Below, piece by piece: positions 8,434 to 16,786 of a DNA stretch of 64,000 nt. The notes under the pieces are model-generated. The model made no database searches. It had not been told where the DNA came from and saw nothing but the letters and a program-made list of their open reading frames with translations. The DNA lies in assembly GCA_947178445.1 (NCBI GenBank), contig CAMWYJ010000002.1, positions 32,479-96,478 of the forward strand, read 5' to 3'. This DNA is from an uncultured Clostridium sp. (GTDB lineage: Bacteria > Bacillota > Clostridia > Lachnospirales > Lachnospiraceae). The translations under genes were made by a program, and so were the position numbers. The stretch's first letter is position 1; each line of letters begins with the position of its first letter.

Positions 8434-9411
8434 CTACTTCTTGCGGATTACCATTTTCTTGTAGGCAGTGTAATACTGTTTCTTTTTTTTCGGTATCGCT
8501 CCATATTCATTACCTATAAAATAATTTTTTTCATTCCCATAAATGTCCCGAACACGGATTCCCTTTAACTGCGCCTTTCTCTCATATTTTGTATCCAGCT
8601 TAATCGAACACTGCCAGCGCTTCGTTTTTTTGTTATAGGTCATTTTATAAAAGTTATAGTAATCTCCGCCGCTGCCCTTATTTGTCTTATCATAAATGTC
8701 CCACATAGCTCTTACCGCTACAACCTTGCTTTTATCCTTTATCTTAACGGAAAAAGTACTCTTATCCTTCTTTCCCACGTAATACTTAGATAATTTGAAA
8801 GACTTCAAATCAATAGTTGGTGCCTTGTTGTCTGCTTTTGTTTTTGATACCTTAAAGTCAGCCATGGATAAATCCAAGGTAGGCAGATATGGGTCATTCC
8901 CATTCACCGGATCATCACTGTTTTTCACATAAAATGTTTCTTCTCCATATTCAATCAAAATAATTGCCAGTCTCCATTTTCCCGGCTGCATACCTTTTTG
9001 TACCGGTATCTTGCCAGAAATTCTTAATCGTTTTTTATCCCTTTCCGATTTCTTCCAGTTAAATGACTGCACTACATATTGTTTTTTGGATGACTTCCAA
9101 AATAGATGTACAGTATCTCCATCACCATAGTAAGATGGCATTCCATAATTTCCTGTCAGCACAGGCTCACTATATTCCCTGCCACCACAATCCAGAAATT
9201 CATCGATTCCAGTATCTGTTAAGGTCAGACTGTATTTCAATGTGTTCCCGGGCTTGAAGGAACGTTTATTGATTTTAAAATTGGATATTGCAATCGGCGA
9301 CACTTTCTTCTTATCTATCGAAATTTCCTGTGCATCTGCGCACAATGCTGGCACTGCCAATAATACACCCAAACAGAATACCCCAAATATACATTTTCTC
9401 AAAATTCCCAT
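8434..9411 (-). CDS. Secreted Ig-like-domain protein, paralogue of its upstream neighbour
   Basis: The 325-residue protein has a clear signal peptide (cleavage after about residue 27) and two beta-rich regions: an N-terminal one starting SPIAISNFKI and a C-terminal one starting APTIDLKSFKL. The Lys-rich C-terminus suggests surface or wall association. No catalytic motif is visible. It is clearly paralogous to the next gene upstream, sharing the pattern APTIDLKS, MTYNKK, W/YQCSIKL and DIYGNE. The GGAAGGAGG site and 16-bp gap show it is the third gene of the subtilase operon. The function is unknown. Confidence 0.7.
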   Translation of the reverse strand: MGILRKCIFGVFCLGVLLAVPALCADAQEISIDKKKVSPIAISNFKINKRSFKPGNTLKYSLTLTDTGIDEFLDCGGREYSEPVLTGNYGMPSYYGDGDTVHLFWKSSKKQYVVQSFNWKKSERDKKRLRISGKIPVQKGMQPGKWRLAIILIEYGEETFYVKNSDDPVNGNDPYLPTLDLSMADFKVSKTKADNKAPTIDLKSFKLSKYYVGKKDKSTFSVKIKDKSKVVAVRAMWDIYDKTNKGSGGDYYNFYKMTYNKKTKRWQCSIKLDTKYERKAQLKGIRVRDIYGNEKNYFIGNEYGAIPKKKKQYYTAYKKMVIRKK

Positions 9412-9427
9412 AAAATCCCTCCTTCCC

Positions 9428-10423
9428 CTAACGGGCTATCACCATCATTTTTTTAAATGCATTATAATACTTTTTGTTCTTTGCCGATGGAAGATCATCA
9501 AAAACAGCTTTATAATATGCCTCATTTCCATATATGTCCTTAACATATATACAACGTAACATCGCCTTTCTGTATTCCTTTTTATTCAGTTTTACGGAAC
9601 ATTGGTATCGTTTCTTCTTTTTATTATAGGTCATTTTATAGTCCCTATCCCAATCGCCTTCTTTTCCATAATTCCCCTTTTCATAAAGTTCCCAACTGCA
9701 CCCTACTTCTTTGATTTTACTCTCATCCTTCACCTTCACATAAAATATACTGCTCTGGTTCTTTTTCACATATCGCTTTGTTCTTTTCAGGGATTTTATA
9801 TCAATGGTAGGTGCTTTGTAATCGGCTCTGCCGGTTCCTGTCACCGTAAAATCTGCCATGGAAAAGTCCATCAATATCGACCCACCATGCTCTGATTGTA
9901 AATATTTATCTTTATTTATCAATAACAGTGATGAATCCTCTGATATATAACATTCTATCTGATCAATCACCCATGTACCGGATTGCATCCCTTTCATGAT
10001 AGGAATCGTACCGGAAACTTTTAATTTTTTCTCCGCACCAACTTTTTGCCAGTCGAAGGTATGTACTACTTCTTGCTGTATGATACCCTCATACCATGAC
10101 CTATTTTCTGTTCCTGGTTTCCTAGGAGATCTCCAATAGATTGTGATATCAAAAATCTGAGGATCCTTATCATAAATTCCAAATTTCTGTCCATATTTTT
10201 CAGAAAATTCTTTTAATCCCGTTTCAGCCAATATAAAACTATAACTTATATTGTCTCCTGGCTTTGCCGTTTTACTGCTTATCTTAAAATCTAGTATCGT
10301 AAGAGGAGCCGACAGATTTTCTGTTTCCTCGTTCGCTTTTGCAGTCTGTGCCGGGAGAACCAGCAATATTCCCAATACCAAGCACAACATTCCTAGTAAA
10401 ATGTTACAAATCCTTTTTCTCAT
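9428..10423 (-). CDS. Secreted Ig-like-domain protein, paralogue of its downstream neighbour
   Basis: This 331-residue secreted protein (signal peptide about residues 1-30) has the same two-module layout as the following gene, including ILDFKIS at the start of the mature chain, MDFSMADFTV in the middle and KAPTIDIKSLK opening the second module. It lies 21 bp after the subtilase gene with a GGGAGG ribosome site, so the three genes are probably one operon. The pair may be substrates, inhibitors or partners of the protease, which is inference from position only. I do not recognise a named family. Confidence 0.7.
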   Translation of the reverse strand: MRKRICNILLGMLCLVLGILLVLPAQTAKANEETENLSAPLTILDFKISSKTAKPGDNISYSFILAETGLKEFSEKYGQKFGIYDKDPQIFDITIYWRSPRKPGTENRSWYEGIIQQEVVHTFDWQKVGAEKKLKVSGTIPIMKGMQSGTWVIDQIECYISEDSSLLLINKDKYLQSEHGGSILMDFSMADFTVTGTGRADYKAPTIDIKSLKRTKRYVKKNQSSIFYVKVKDESKIKEVGCSWELYEKGNYGKEGDWDRDYKMTYNKKKKRYQCSVKLNKKEYRKAMLRCIYVKDIYGNEAYYKAVFDDLPSAKNKKYYNAFKKMMVIAR

Positions 10424-10444
10424 AATAAAACCTCCCTTTTAGCT

Positions 10445-12904
10445 TCAATATTCCTCCATTGTAGATATTTTTTTCCATTCCTCTGTAGTAAAAATACTTA
10501 TATCTTCTCCCATGTTATTAGCATAACCCCTAAGGTAATTTAACTTTACATTCTTCTCTGTTGGAGATAATATATAAATTCCATCAAACGAATCTTTACT
10601 ATATGATGTTTCAAACAATACTTCACACATAAACTTTGCATCCACATACCGCTCTTTGCAAAAATCAGGATTATCCTCATACTTCCCGGTTGATGAAACT
10701 GTCGTATAATTTTTTACATCCCGAAACTCCATATAACCCATATTTATTGTTTTTTCAAAACACTTCCAGCGTTTACAGATATCTTTCTTATGCTCCGAAG
10801 ATTGTTTTGCCCATTCTTTTAAAGTGCCATCCGCCTCTATGGAATGAGAACCCTGAGCTTTAAAATCACCCGAGCCAAACATCGCATCTGCAGAAATAGC
10901 GCTAGTAGATTTCTTATAAGCAGACGGATTAGTTCCCTTTACAGTATATTGAGGAACAATCGTTCTATGAGCATAGACATCCCCCACCAAATGCATGGCA
11001 AATCCCATCACCTTATAATACATTGCGCCAGGAGATTCTTCCTCACAGGATGATAAAATATCACTTTCCAACAACAATCGGGTCTTGTCACGCAATATAA
11101 CATTTTTGGGAGTATTATCCATTTTTGCATCACTGGACGCCTTTTCTATAGCCGCATTTCTTCTCATTCCACTACGCAAATATCCAGCACATTGATATAA
11201 AAATTTCAATCCCCTCACATAATTATTCCCTCCATGGAGATAGCCTGCTGCCTTGTAATCATCATGATCCGCCAGTCTCGCTGCTTCCTGCATCAGCTTT
11301 ATATACTTACTCTGAATATTATACCCTGAAGCAGCCTCTGAAACCATTCCTGCATGTGTACTCTTATTCCACGACCCATTCACCAGCTCCACACCCGTAT
11401 ATTCCTCCGAAGCCCCATTGTCGTCCTGAATCTTTCGGTACTCGGTCTGCTTCTCCGTATATATCCCTTCTAACTCTTCAAAATGCGCAGCCGCATTGCT
11501 GATATCCAGCAAGCCTGCCTGGGAGCTTCCCTTCTCCTCTACCTCCTGTGCAGTATTTATCAGCAGGCTTCTCACAAAACCCGCACTCTTATCTGTGTCC
11601 ATGGACCAAATTAGGGATGCTGCACCTGTCACCTGGGCTGCTGCAATACTTGTACCCTCCACCACAGAAACACCGCCAAATAATCCCGATGTTGGAATCT
11701 GGCTTCCCGGTGCAAATATCTCAATCTCTTTCCCGTCACAACTGCTCTCCACTTTATTTCCTGTGGTATCAGTGGAGCCAACCGCCAATACCTCCTCGTA
11801 GGCTGCCGGATATTCCACTGCCTTTCCCTTCGCATTACCCGCTGCTGCTACCATCAAAATGCCTGCATCATAGGCACTGTGGACTGCTTCATACAATACT
11901 CTGGAGTTTACACTGGTTCCAAGACTCATATTGATGATTTGGCAGTCTAACTCCTGTGCCTTGTAGATGGCGGCAACAAGATTACTTAAGGTTGTCTGGT
12001 TATTTTCATCCAGTATCTGAATGGAATAAATCTGTGCATCAGGGTTGATTCCCCGGATTCCGCTGCCGTTGTTTTGTGCACCAATGATACCTGCCAGGCC
12101 TGTCCCATGCCCTGTAGTATCATCGAATAAAACATTATCTGTCATCTCCCCTTCTGAAATAGCAATCCGCTCCACAATCGGTATATCCTCGTCAAAGGAT
12201 ACACCGCTATCCAATACTGCAATTTTTATCTGCCCTTTCCCCATATCTTCTTCTGGAAGATGAATCGCAGACAGATTCCATTGCAGACCACTGACATCCT
12301 CGCCCATCGCTTTCTTCTTCTCTAGCTTACGCCGTTTCATTTCCTCAGCGGTAGATTCCTCCTTTTTTTTCGTCTCTTTTTCTGTCTTCTTTTTCTTCTT
12401 TTCTTTTTTCTCCTTCTTTGATGTCTCTCCTTCTGTAACAGGACTCCCCTGTGTTTCCTTCTCCGTCACTGTCTCTGTCGTTACCTGCGTTGTAATTTCC
12501 CCTGTCTGCTCTGTCAAAGATTCTGTGATACCTTCCTCCGTCTCTGTAATCTGTTCTGTAATATCTGCATCCGTCGCAGAAGAAGCCTCGAGTACTATGT
12601 TTTCCTCTACCCATAAAACATCCTTCTCCCGCTGTAGCTTTTCCGCTTCCTTTTCCGTCAGCTCCAAAACAGCCACCTGTTGTTCCTCCAGTTCCTCCGC
12701 ACCCGGAGCTTCCACAACATCCTGTCTGTTGTCCGCAACTACCTCTTTAAAAGCCTTCTCATCCTTTACCTGTACAATGTATTCTGCTTTTTCCGTACCA
12801 TTTCCCGGCTCTGCTGCATTCGCACGAATACCTGCAAATGAGCCTTGAAAACATAATATTGCTATTAATATGACGGCAAATCCTCTTCTGCTCCCCATTG
12901 TCAT
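10445..12904 (-). CDS. Secreted S8 subtilisin-like protease with a C-terminal PLC/P1-nuclease-like domain
   Basis: The 819-residue protein has a signal peptide, an I9-type propeptide (about residues 35-105), a Thr/Glu/Lys-rich linker, then an S8 catalytic domain. The triad is visible as Asp in AVLDSGV, His in TGHGTGLAG and Ser in EGTSIAAA. After about residue 490 a helical domain follows with DHDDYKAAGYLHGG and AMHLVGDVYAHRT, which resembles the His/Asp zinc ligands of zinc phospholipase C and P1 nuclease families. The start at 12904 follows AAGGAGG; an ATG at 12898 is also possible. It leads an operon with two secreted paralogues. The second domain is a family-level guess; the protease call is firm. 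Confidence 0.8.
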   Translation of the reverse strand: MTMGSRRGFAVILIAILCFQGSFAGIRANAAEPGNGTEKAEYIVQVKDEKAFKEVVADNRQDVVEAPGAEELEEQQVAVLELTEKEAEKLQREKDVLWVEENIVLEASSATDADITEQITETEEGITESLTEQTGEITTQVTTETVTEKETQGSPVTEGETSKKEKKEKKKKKTEKETKKKEESTAEEMKRRKLEKKKAMGEDVSGLQWNLSAIHLPEEDMGKGQIKIAVLDSGVSFDEDIPIVERIAISEGEMTDNVLFDDTTGHGTGLAGIIGAQNNGSGIRGINPDAQIYSIQILDENNQTTLSNLVAAIYKAQELDCQIINMSLGTSVNSRVLYEAVHSAYDAGILMVAAAGNAKGKAVEYPAAYEEVLAVGSTDTTGNKVESSCDGKEIEIFAPGSQIPTSGLFGGVSVVEGTSIAAAQVTGAASLIWSMDTDKSAGFVRSLLINTAQEVEEKGSSQAGLLDISNAAAHFEELEGIYTEKQTEYRKIQDDNGASEEYTGVELVNGSWNKSTHAGMVSEAASGYNIQSKYIKLMQEAARLADHDDYKAAGYLHGGNNYVRGLKFLYQCAGYLRSGMRRNAAIEKASSDAKMDNTPKNVILRDKTRLLLESDILSSCEEESPGAMYYKVMGFAMHLVGDVYAHRTIVPQYTVKGTNPSAYKKSTSAISADAMFGSGDFKAQGSHSIEADGTLKEWAKQSSEHKKDICKRWKCFEKTINMGYMEFRDVKNYTTVSSTGKYEDNPDFCKERYVDAKFMCEVLFETSYSKDSFDGIYILSPTEKNVKLNYLRGYANNMGEDISIFTTEEWKKISTMEEY

Positions 12905-13112
12905 TTTCCTCCTTGTTTTAATCCCTCCTGCTTTACTTATTAATGCAATTTTCAAACCGTCGTATATCGTAATTATATTACATACGCCTCTTATCTTCAA
13001 CTATGTCTTTCTGTTTTTAGAAAATATAGGTAATCGTTCAGTGCAAAACTGTTACAAAATATAATATACCGTTAAAACCATCTCATGTTTGCAAAAAATT
13101 TTTTAACATCTT

Positions 13113-14084
13113 TCACTTATAATTCGCAATCACTACATCCTTATAATAATACTGAATAATTTCCTCATAAGTCTTTCCCTGCAGGGCAAGATAATTTGCA
13201 CCATACAGGGAAACTCCAAGACAGTTTCCTTTTCCGAGACAGACAAATCGAATACCTCCCTCCATTTCTTCCACATAAAAGTTTGTGGAGGATAGCCCAA
13301 ATTGCTGCATTGCTTCCTCCCCGGTCAAATCATTCCCTTCCACCGTCACCTTTTTTACAAAGCCATTTTCCGTGCTTTCGGCTACTGCAATATTTACTTT
13401 CTCATTCTCCTGTTTTTCTTCTCCTTCCCCAGCTTCGGCTTCCTTCGCACTACTGTCTTTTTGCAGTTTTTCCCTTAATTCCTGCCATGAATATGTAATA
13501 ATATTCATATAATGTTTTGCCTCTACATCCTGGGGACTATCCACCGACTGTAAATAGGAAATATCTTTGTCCATAATTTCCTTTGCACTTGCAGTCTTTC
13601 CGATACTCACCTCATGATACAGCGCCATAATCAAAGAATCTTCCTGTTTGATAACCTTTCCTGCTGTCTGTGCCACCGCCCGTTCAAACCGCTGTTTATC
13701 CTTTTGGTAATGCAGCTCTCCGAGCATCTGCCTTCGTTCCTCTTCTGACAAATACTGATACGATAAATCCGCTGCATCCGATGTATTGTTTTCAAGCATT
13801 TCCTTTAATACATTTGTACGAATAAGAACCGCCTGGGTTTTTAATGCTTCCTCATCATATTCCGGCGAAATCGTTCCCGGAAGCACTCCTAACACATACT
13901 CTTCCACATCCATACTTTTGTAAAGACCATTTATCTCTATTAATACATTTTTGCCCATATAGTTATTTTCGACTGTGTTATTACCATTACCTATGGTAAT
14001 TTCATCAAACAACAGGCTTGCTGTAAAAATGATACTGCAGGGAATCAAAACCATTACAATTAAGAATACAATACATTTTTTCAT
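13113..14084 (-). CDS. Divergent SpoIID-like protein
   Basis: The 323-residue protein has an N-terminal membrane anchor and a SpoIID/LytB domain, seen in DVEEYVLGVLPG, EEALKTQAVLIRT and the later LYHEVSIGKT. SpoIID is a lytic transglycosylase that clears peptidoglycan during engulfment. In typical SpoIID the stretch after YLxGVV reads like A-x-E-M-P with a catalytic Glu; here it reads PGTISP, so the Glu appears lost. An acidic Glu/Lys-rich insertion lies in the second half. The ATG at 14084 is used; its SD (GGGGGAGG) is buried in a terminator-like hairpin. The usual spoIID-spoIIQ adjacency is broken here by the subtilase and transpeptidase genes. Confidence 0.7.
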   Translation of the reverse strand: MKKCIVFLIVMVLIPCSIIFTASLLFDEITIGNGNNTVENNYMGKNVLIEINGLYKSMDVEEYVLGVLPGTISPEYDEEALKTQAVLIRTNVLKEMLENNTSDAADLSYQYLSEEERRQMLGELHYQKDKQRFERAVAQTAGKVIKQEDSLIMALYHEVSIGKTASAKEIMDKDISYLQSVDSPQDVEAKHYMNIITYSWQELREKLQKDSSAKEAEAGEGEEKQENEKVNIAVAESTENGFVKKVTVEGNDLTGEEAMQQFGLSSTNFYVEEMEGGIRFVCLGKGNCLGVSLYGANYLALQGKTYEEIIQYYYKDVVIANYK

Positions 14085-14092
14085 TATAAAAA

Positions 14093-14122
14093 ACCTCCCC
14101 CACAATTATATGTGGAGGAGGT
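14093..14122 (-). terminator. Terminator-like hairpin that contains the spoIID-like ribosome site
   Basis: On the minus strand ACCTCCTCCAC pairs with GTGGGGGAGGT around an 8-base loop and is followed by a run of T, nine bases before the spoIID-like ATG. It can end the glgP transcript, but its 3' arm is also the SD of the next gene, so read-through RNA would have a masked ribosome site. Confidence 0.75.
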
Positions 14123-14190
14123 CCTCTTTATTCTTCGTTATCTGCAACTGCTAAATTCCCGCAATTCCATCAAAGATATATATTTGCTTT

Positions 14191-16662
14191 TTATTTAGAG
14201 GTCTTCTTTGCAGATTCAGCCTTTGGCATCTTAACCTCTACCTTCTCAAGATTCCAGATTTCTTTTGCATATTGCTCAATGGTTCGGTCAGAAGAGAACT
14301 TACCGGCGCATGCAGTATTCAGCATAGCCATCTTAGCCCATCTCTTCTCATCTCTATATGCCTCATCAACTCTCTTATGAGCTTCCGCATAAGAATCAAA
14401 ATCCTTTAGCGTGAAATACACATCTTCCTTCAGCAAGGAATCATAGATATCACGGAACAGCTCTGTGTCCTCATTATAAAAACCATTGATAAGCTGTGTC
14501 ATAACACGGCGGACATCTGCATTGCTGTTGTAAATATCAGCCGGATAATAGTTTTTGTCACGCTCGTAAGCCATAACCTCATCTGCTGAAAGGCCAAAGA
14601 TAAATGCATTCTCATCGCCAACCTCTTCAACAATCTCAACATTTGCGCCATCCATTGTTCCAAGAGTTGGAGCACCATTTAACATAAACTTCATATTACC
14701 GGTACCGGATGCCTCACGGGATGCAGTCGAAATCTGCTCTGAAACATCTGCTGCTGCAAAAATAAGCTCTGCATTCGATACACGATAGTTCTCAATAAAT
14801 ACAACCTTAATCTTACCCTTAATTGACTCATCATTGTTAACAACATCTGCAACAGAATTAATTAACTTAATGGTTAATTTTGCTCTCTTGTATCCTGCTG
14901 CTGCCTTTGCACCGAAAATAAAGGTACGAGGTACAATATCCATCTCCGGGTGCTCTTTGATTTCATTGTATAAATGCATTACATGTAAAATGTTAAGTAA
15001 CTGCCTCTTGTATTCATGCAGTCTCTTAACCTGTACATCGAAAATGGAACGAGGATCTACCTCAATACCATTGTGCTCCTTAATGTAAGCAGCAAGACGT
15101 ACCTTATTCTGATACTTAATATTCATAAATTCCTGCTGACATTTCTCATCATCCACGTATACCTTTAACTTCTCAAGATGTGGAAGATCTGTAATCCACT
15201 CATCCCCAATCTTGGATGTAATCCAGTTTGCTAATAATGGATTACCATGTAACAGGAAACGTCTCTGCGTAATACCATTAGTCTTATTATTAAACTGCTC
15301 TGGTCGCATCTCATAGAAATCCTTAAGCTCACGCTTTTTAAGAATCTCTGTATGAAGCTGTGCTACACCATTAACAGAATAGGAACCTGCAATTGCAAGA
15401 TGCGCCATCTTAACCTGACCATCATAAAGAATCGCCATGCTCTTAACCTTGTCTGGATTATTTGGATATTTCTCACGGATAGAATTTACGTATCTTCTGT
15501 CAATCTCCTCAATAATCTGGTATACACGAGGTAATAATCTTGAGAATAATTCAATTGGCCATTTCTCAAGCGCTTCTGCCATAATTGTATGATTTGTATA
15601 TGCACAGGTATGGCAAGTAATATCCCATGCATCTTCCCACTCTAAACCTTCCTCATCGACAAGAAGTCTCATAAGCTCTGCCACCGTAACGGTCGGATGG
15701 GTATCATTCAACTGGAAAGTAACCTTCTTTGGAAGATCATGTATATCCTTGTTACTCTCTTTAAATTTATGAAGTGCAGTCTGAATTGAAGCAGAAATAA
15801 AGAAATACTGCTGCTTTAATCTCAACTCCTTACCTGCATAATGGTTGTCATTCGGATAGAGAACCTCTACGATTGTTCTTGCAAGATTCTGCTGTTCAAC
15901 CGCCTTCTGATACTCACCCTTATCAAAAGAATCAAGGTTGAAATCCTGAATCGCCTCTGCATCCCAGATTCTTAATGTATTAACAACATTATTTCCATAT
16001 CCGATAACTGGCAGATCATACGGTACGGCACGGATAGAAGAATATCCATCCTGGATAAACTGGTTCTTTCCATCTTTGTATTCTACCTTAACATGACCTC
16101 CAAATTTAACCTCACATGCATATTCTGAACGGCGAACCTCAAATGGATTGCCATCTACTAACCAATCATCTGGTTTTTCAATCTGATAACCGTCCTGAAT
16201 CTCCTGACGGAACATACCATAACGGTAACGAATACCACAACCATATGCCGGATAACCCAATGTTGCAAGAGAATCTAAGAAACAGGCAGCCAAACGTCCA
16301 AGACCACCATTACCAAGTGCTGCATCCGGTTCCTGGTCTTCAATTACGTTCAAATCAAATCCTAATTCATCTAAAGCTTCCTTTACCTCATTATAGCAGG
16401 TCAAGTTAATCAGGTTATTGCCTAACGCTCTACCCATTAAAAATTCCATGGATAAATAATAAACCGTTTTAGCATTTTTCTTCTCATATTCCTTATGTGT
16501 TGCAATCCACTGATCAATAATCGTATCCTTAATTGCATAAGACACTGCCTGAAATACCTGCTGCTGTGTTGCTTCATCAATCGTCTTGCGATAGAGAGTC
16601 TTTACGTTATTGACAACTTCTTTTTTGAAAGATTCTTTATCGAAGTCTAATTTTCTAGCCAT
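14191..16662 (-). CDS. glgP: Glycogen/maltodextrin phosphorylase
   Basis: The 823-residue protein is full length for GT35 phosphorylases. It keeps the PLP site EASGTGNMKFMLNG (Lys near residue 657), the phosphate-site pattern KRLHEYKRQ and DGANVEI. It releases glucose 1-phosphate from alpha-1,4-glucans in the cytoplasm. The start follows AAGGAGGAG. It stands alone between a secreted amidase and the spoIID-like gene, with a hairpin after it. The window holds no other glycogen genes, so glycogen versus maltodextrin preference is open. Confidence 0.95.
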   Translation of the reverse strand: MARKLDFDKESFKKEVVNNVKTLYRKTIDEATQQQVFQAVSYAIKDTIIDQWIATHKEYEKKNAKTVYYLSMEFLMGRALGNNLINLTCYNEVKEALDELGFDLNVIEDQEPDAALGNGGLGRLAACFLDSLATLGYPAYGCGIRYRYGMFRQEIQDGYQIEKPDDWLVDGNPFEVRRSEYACEVKFGGHVKVEYKDGKNQFIQDGYSSIRAVPYDLPVIGYGNNVVNTLRIWDAEAIQDFNLDSFDKGEYQKAVEQQNLARTIVEVLYPNDNHYAGKELRLKQQYFFISASIQTALHKFKESNKDIHDLPKKVTFQLNDTHPTVTVAELMRLLVDEEGLEWEDAWDITCHTCAYTNHTIMAEALEKWPIELFSRLLPRVYQIIEEIDRRYVNSIREKYPNNPDKVKSMAILYDGQVKMAHLAIAGSYSVNGVAQLHTEILKKRELKDFYEMRPEQFNNKTNGITQRRFLLHGNPLLANWITSKIGDEWITDLPHLEKLKVYVDDEKCQQEFMNIKYQNKVRLAAYIKEHNGIEVDPRSIFDVQVKRLHEYKRQLLNILHVMHLYNEIKEHPEMDIVPRTFIFGAKAAAGYKRAKLTIKLINSVADVVNNDESIKGKIKVVFIENYRVSNAELIFAAADVSEQISTASREASGTGNMKFMLNGAPTLGTMDGANVEIVEEVGDENAFIFGLSADEVMAYERDKNYYPADIYNSNADVRRVMTQLINGFYNEDTELFRDIYDSLLKEDVYFTLKDFDSYAEAHKRVDEAYRDEKRWAKMAMLNTACAGKFSSDRTIEQYAKEIWNLEKVEVKMPKAESAKKTSK

Positions 16663-16786
16663 GATTTTCTCCTCCTTGTAGTCAGGGCGGCACTCTCCAC
16701 CCCTTGCTCTTCTAGATTTATTATATATTTTAGCTCATACTCGTTTTTATTTTACCAAAAACAAACAATTTTCACAAGACCTAAGT

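Noticed and set aside
11496..12848. Several open frames on the plus strand across the subtilase gene
   Set aside because: They are antisense shadows of a well-supported minus-strand gene; their Ser/Thr/Pro-rich products come from the complement of Glu/Lys/Gly codons and lack ribosome sites.
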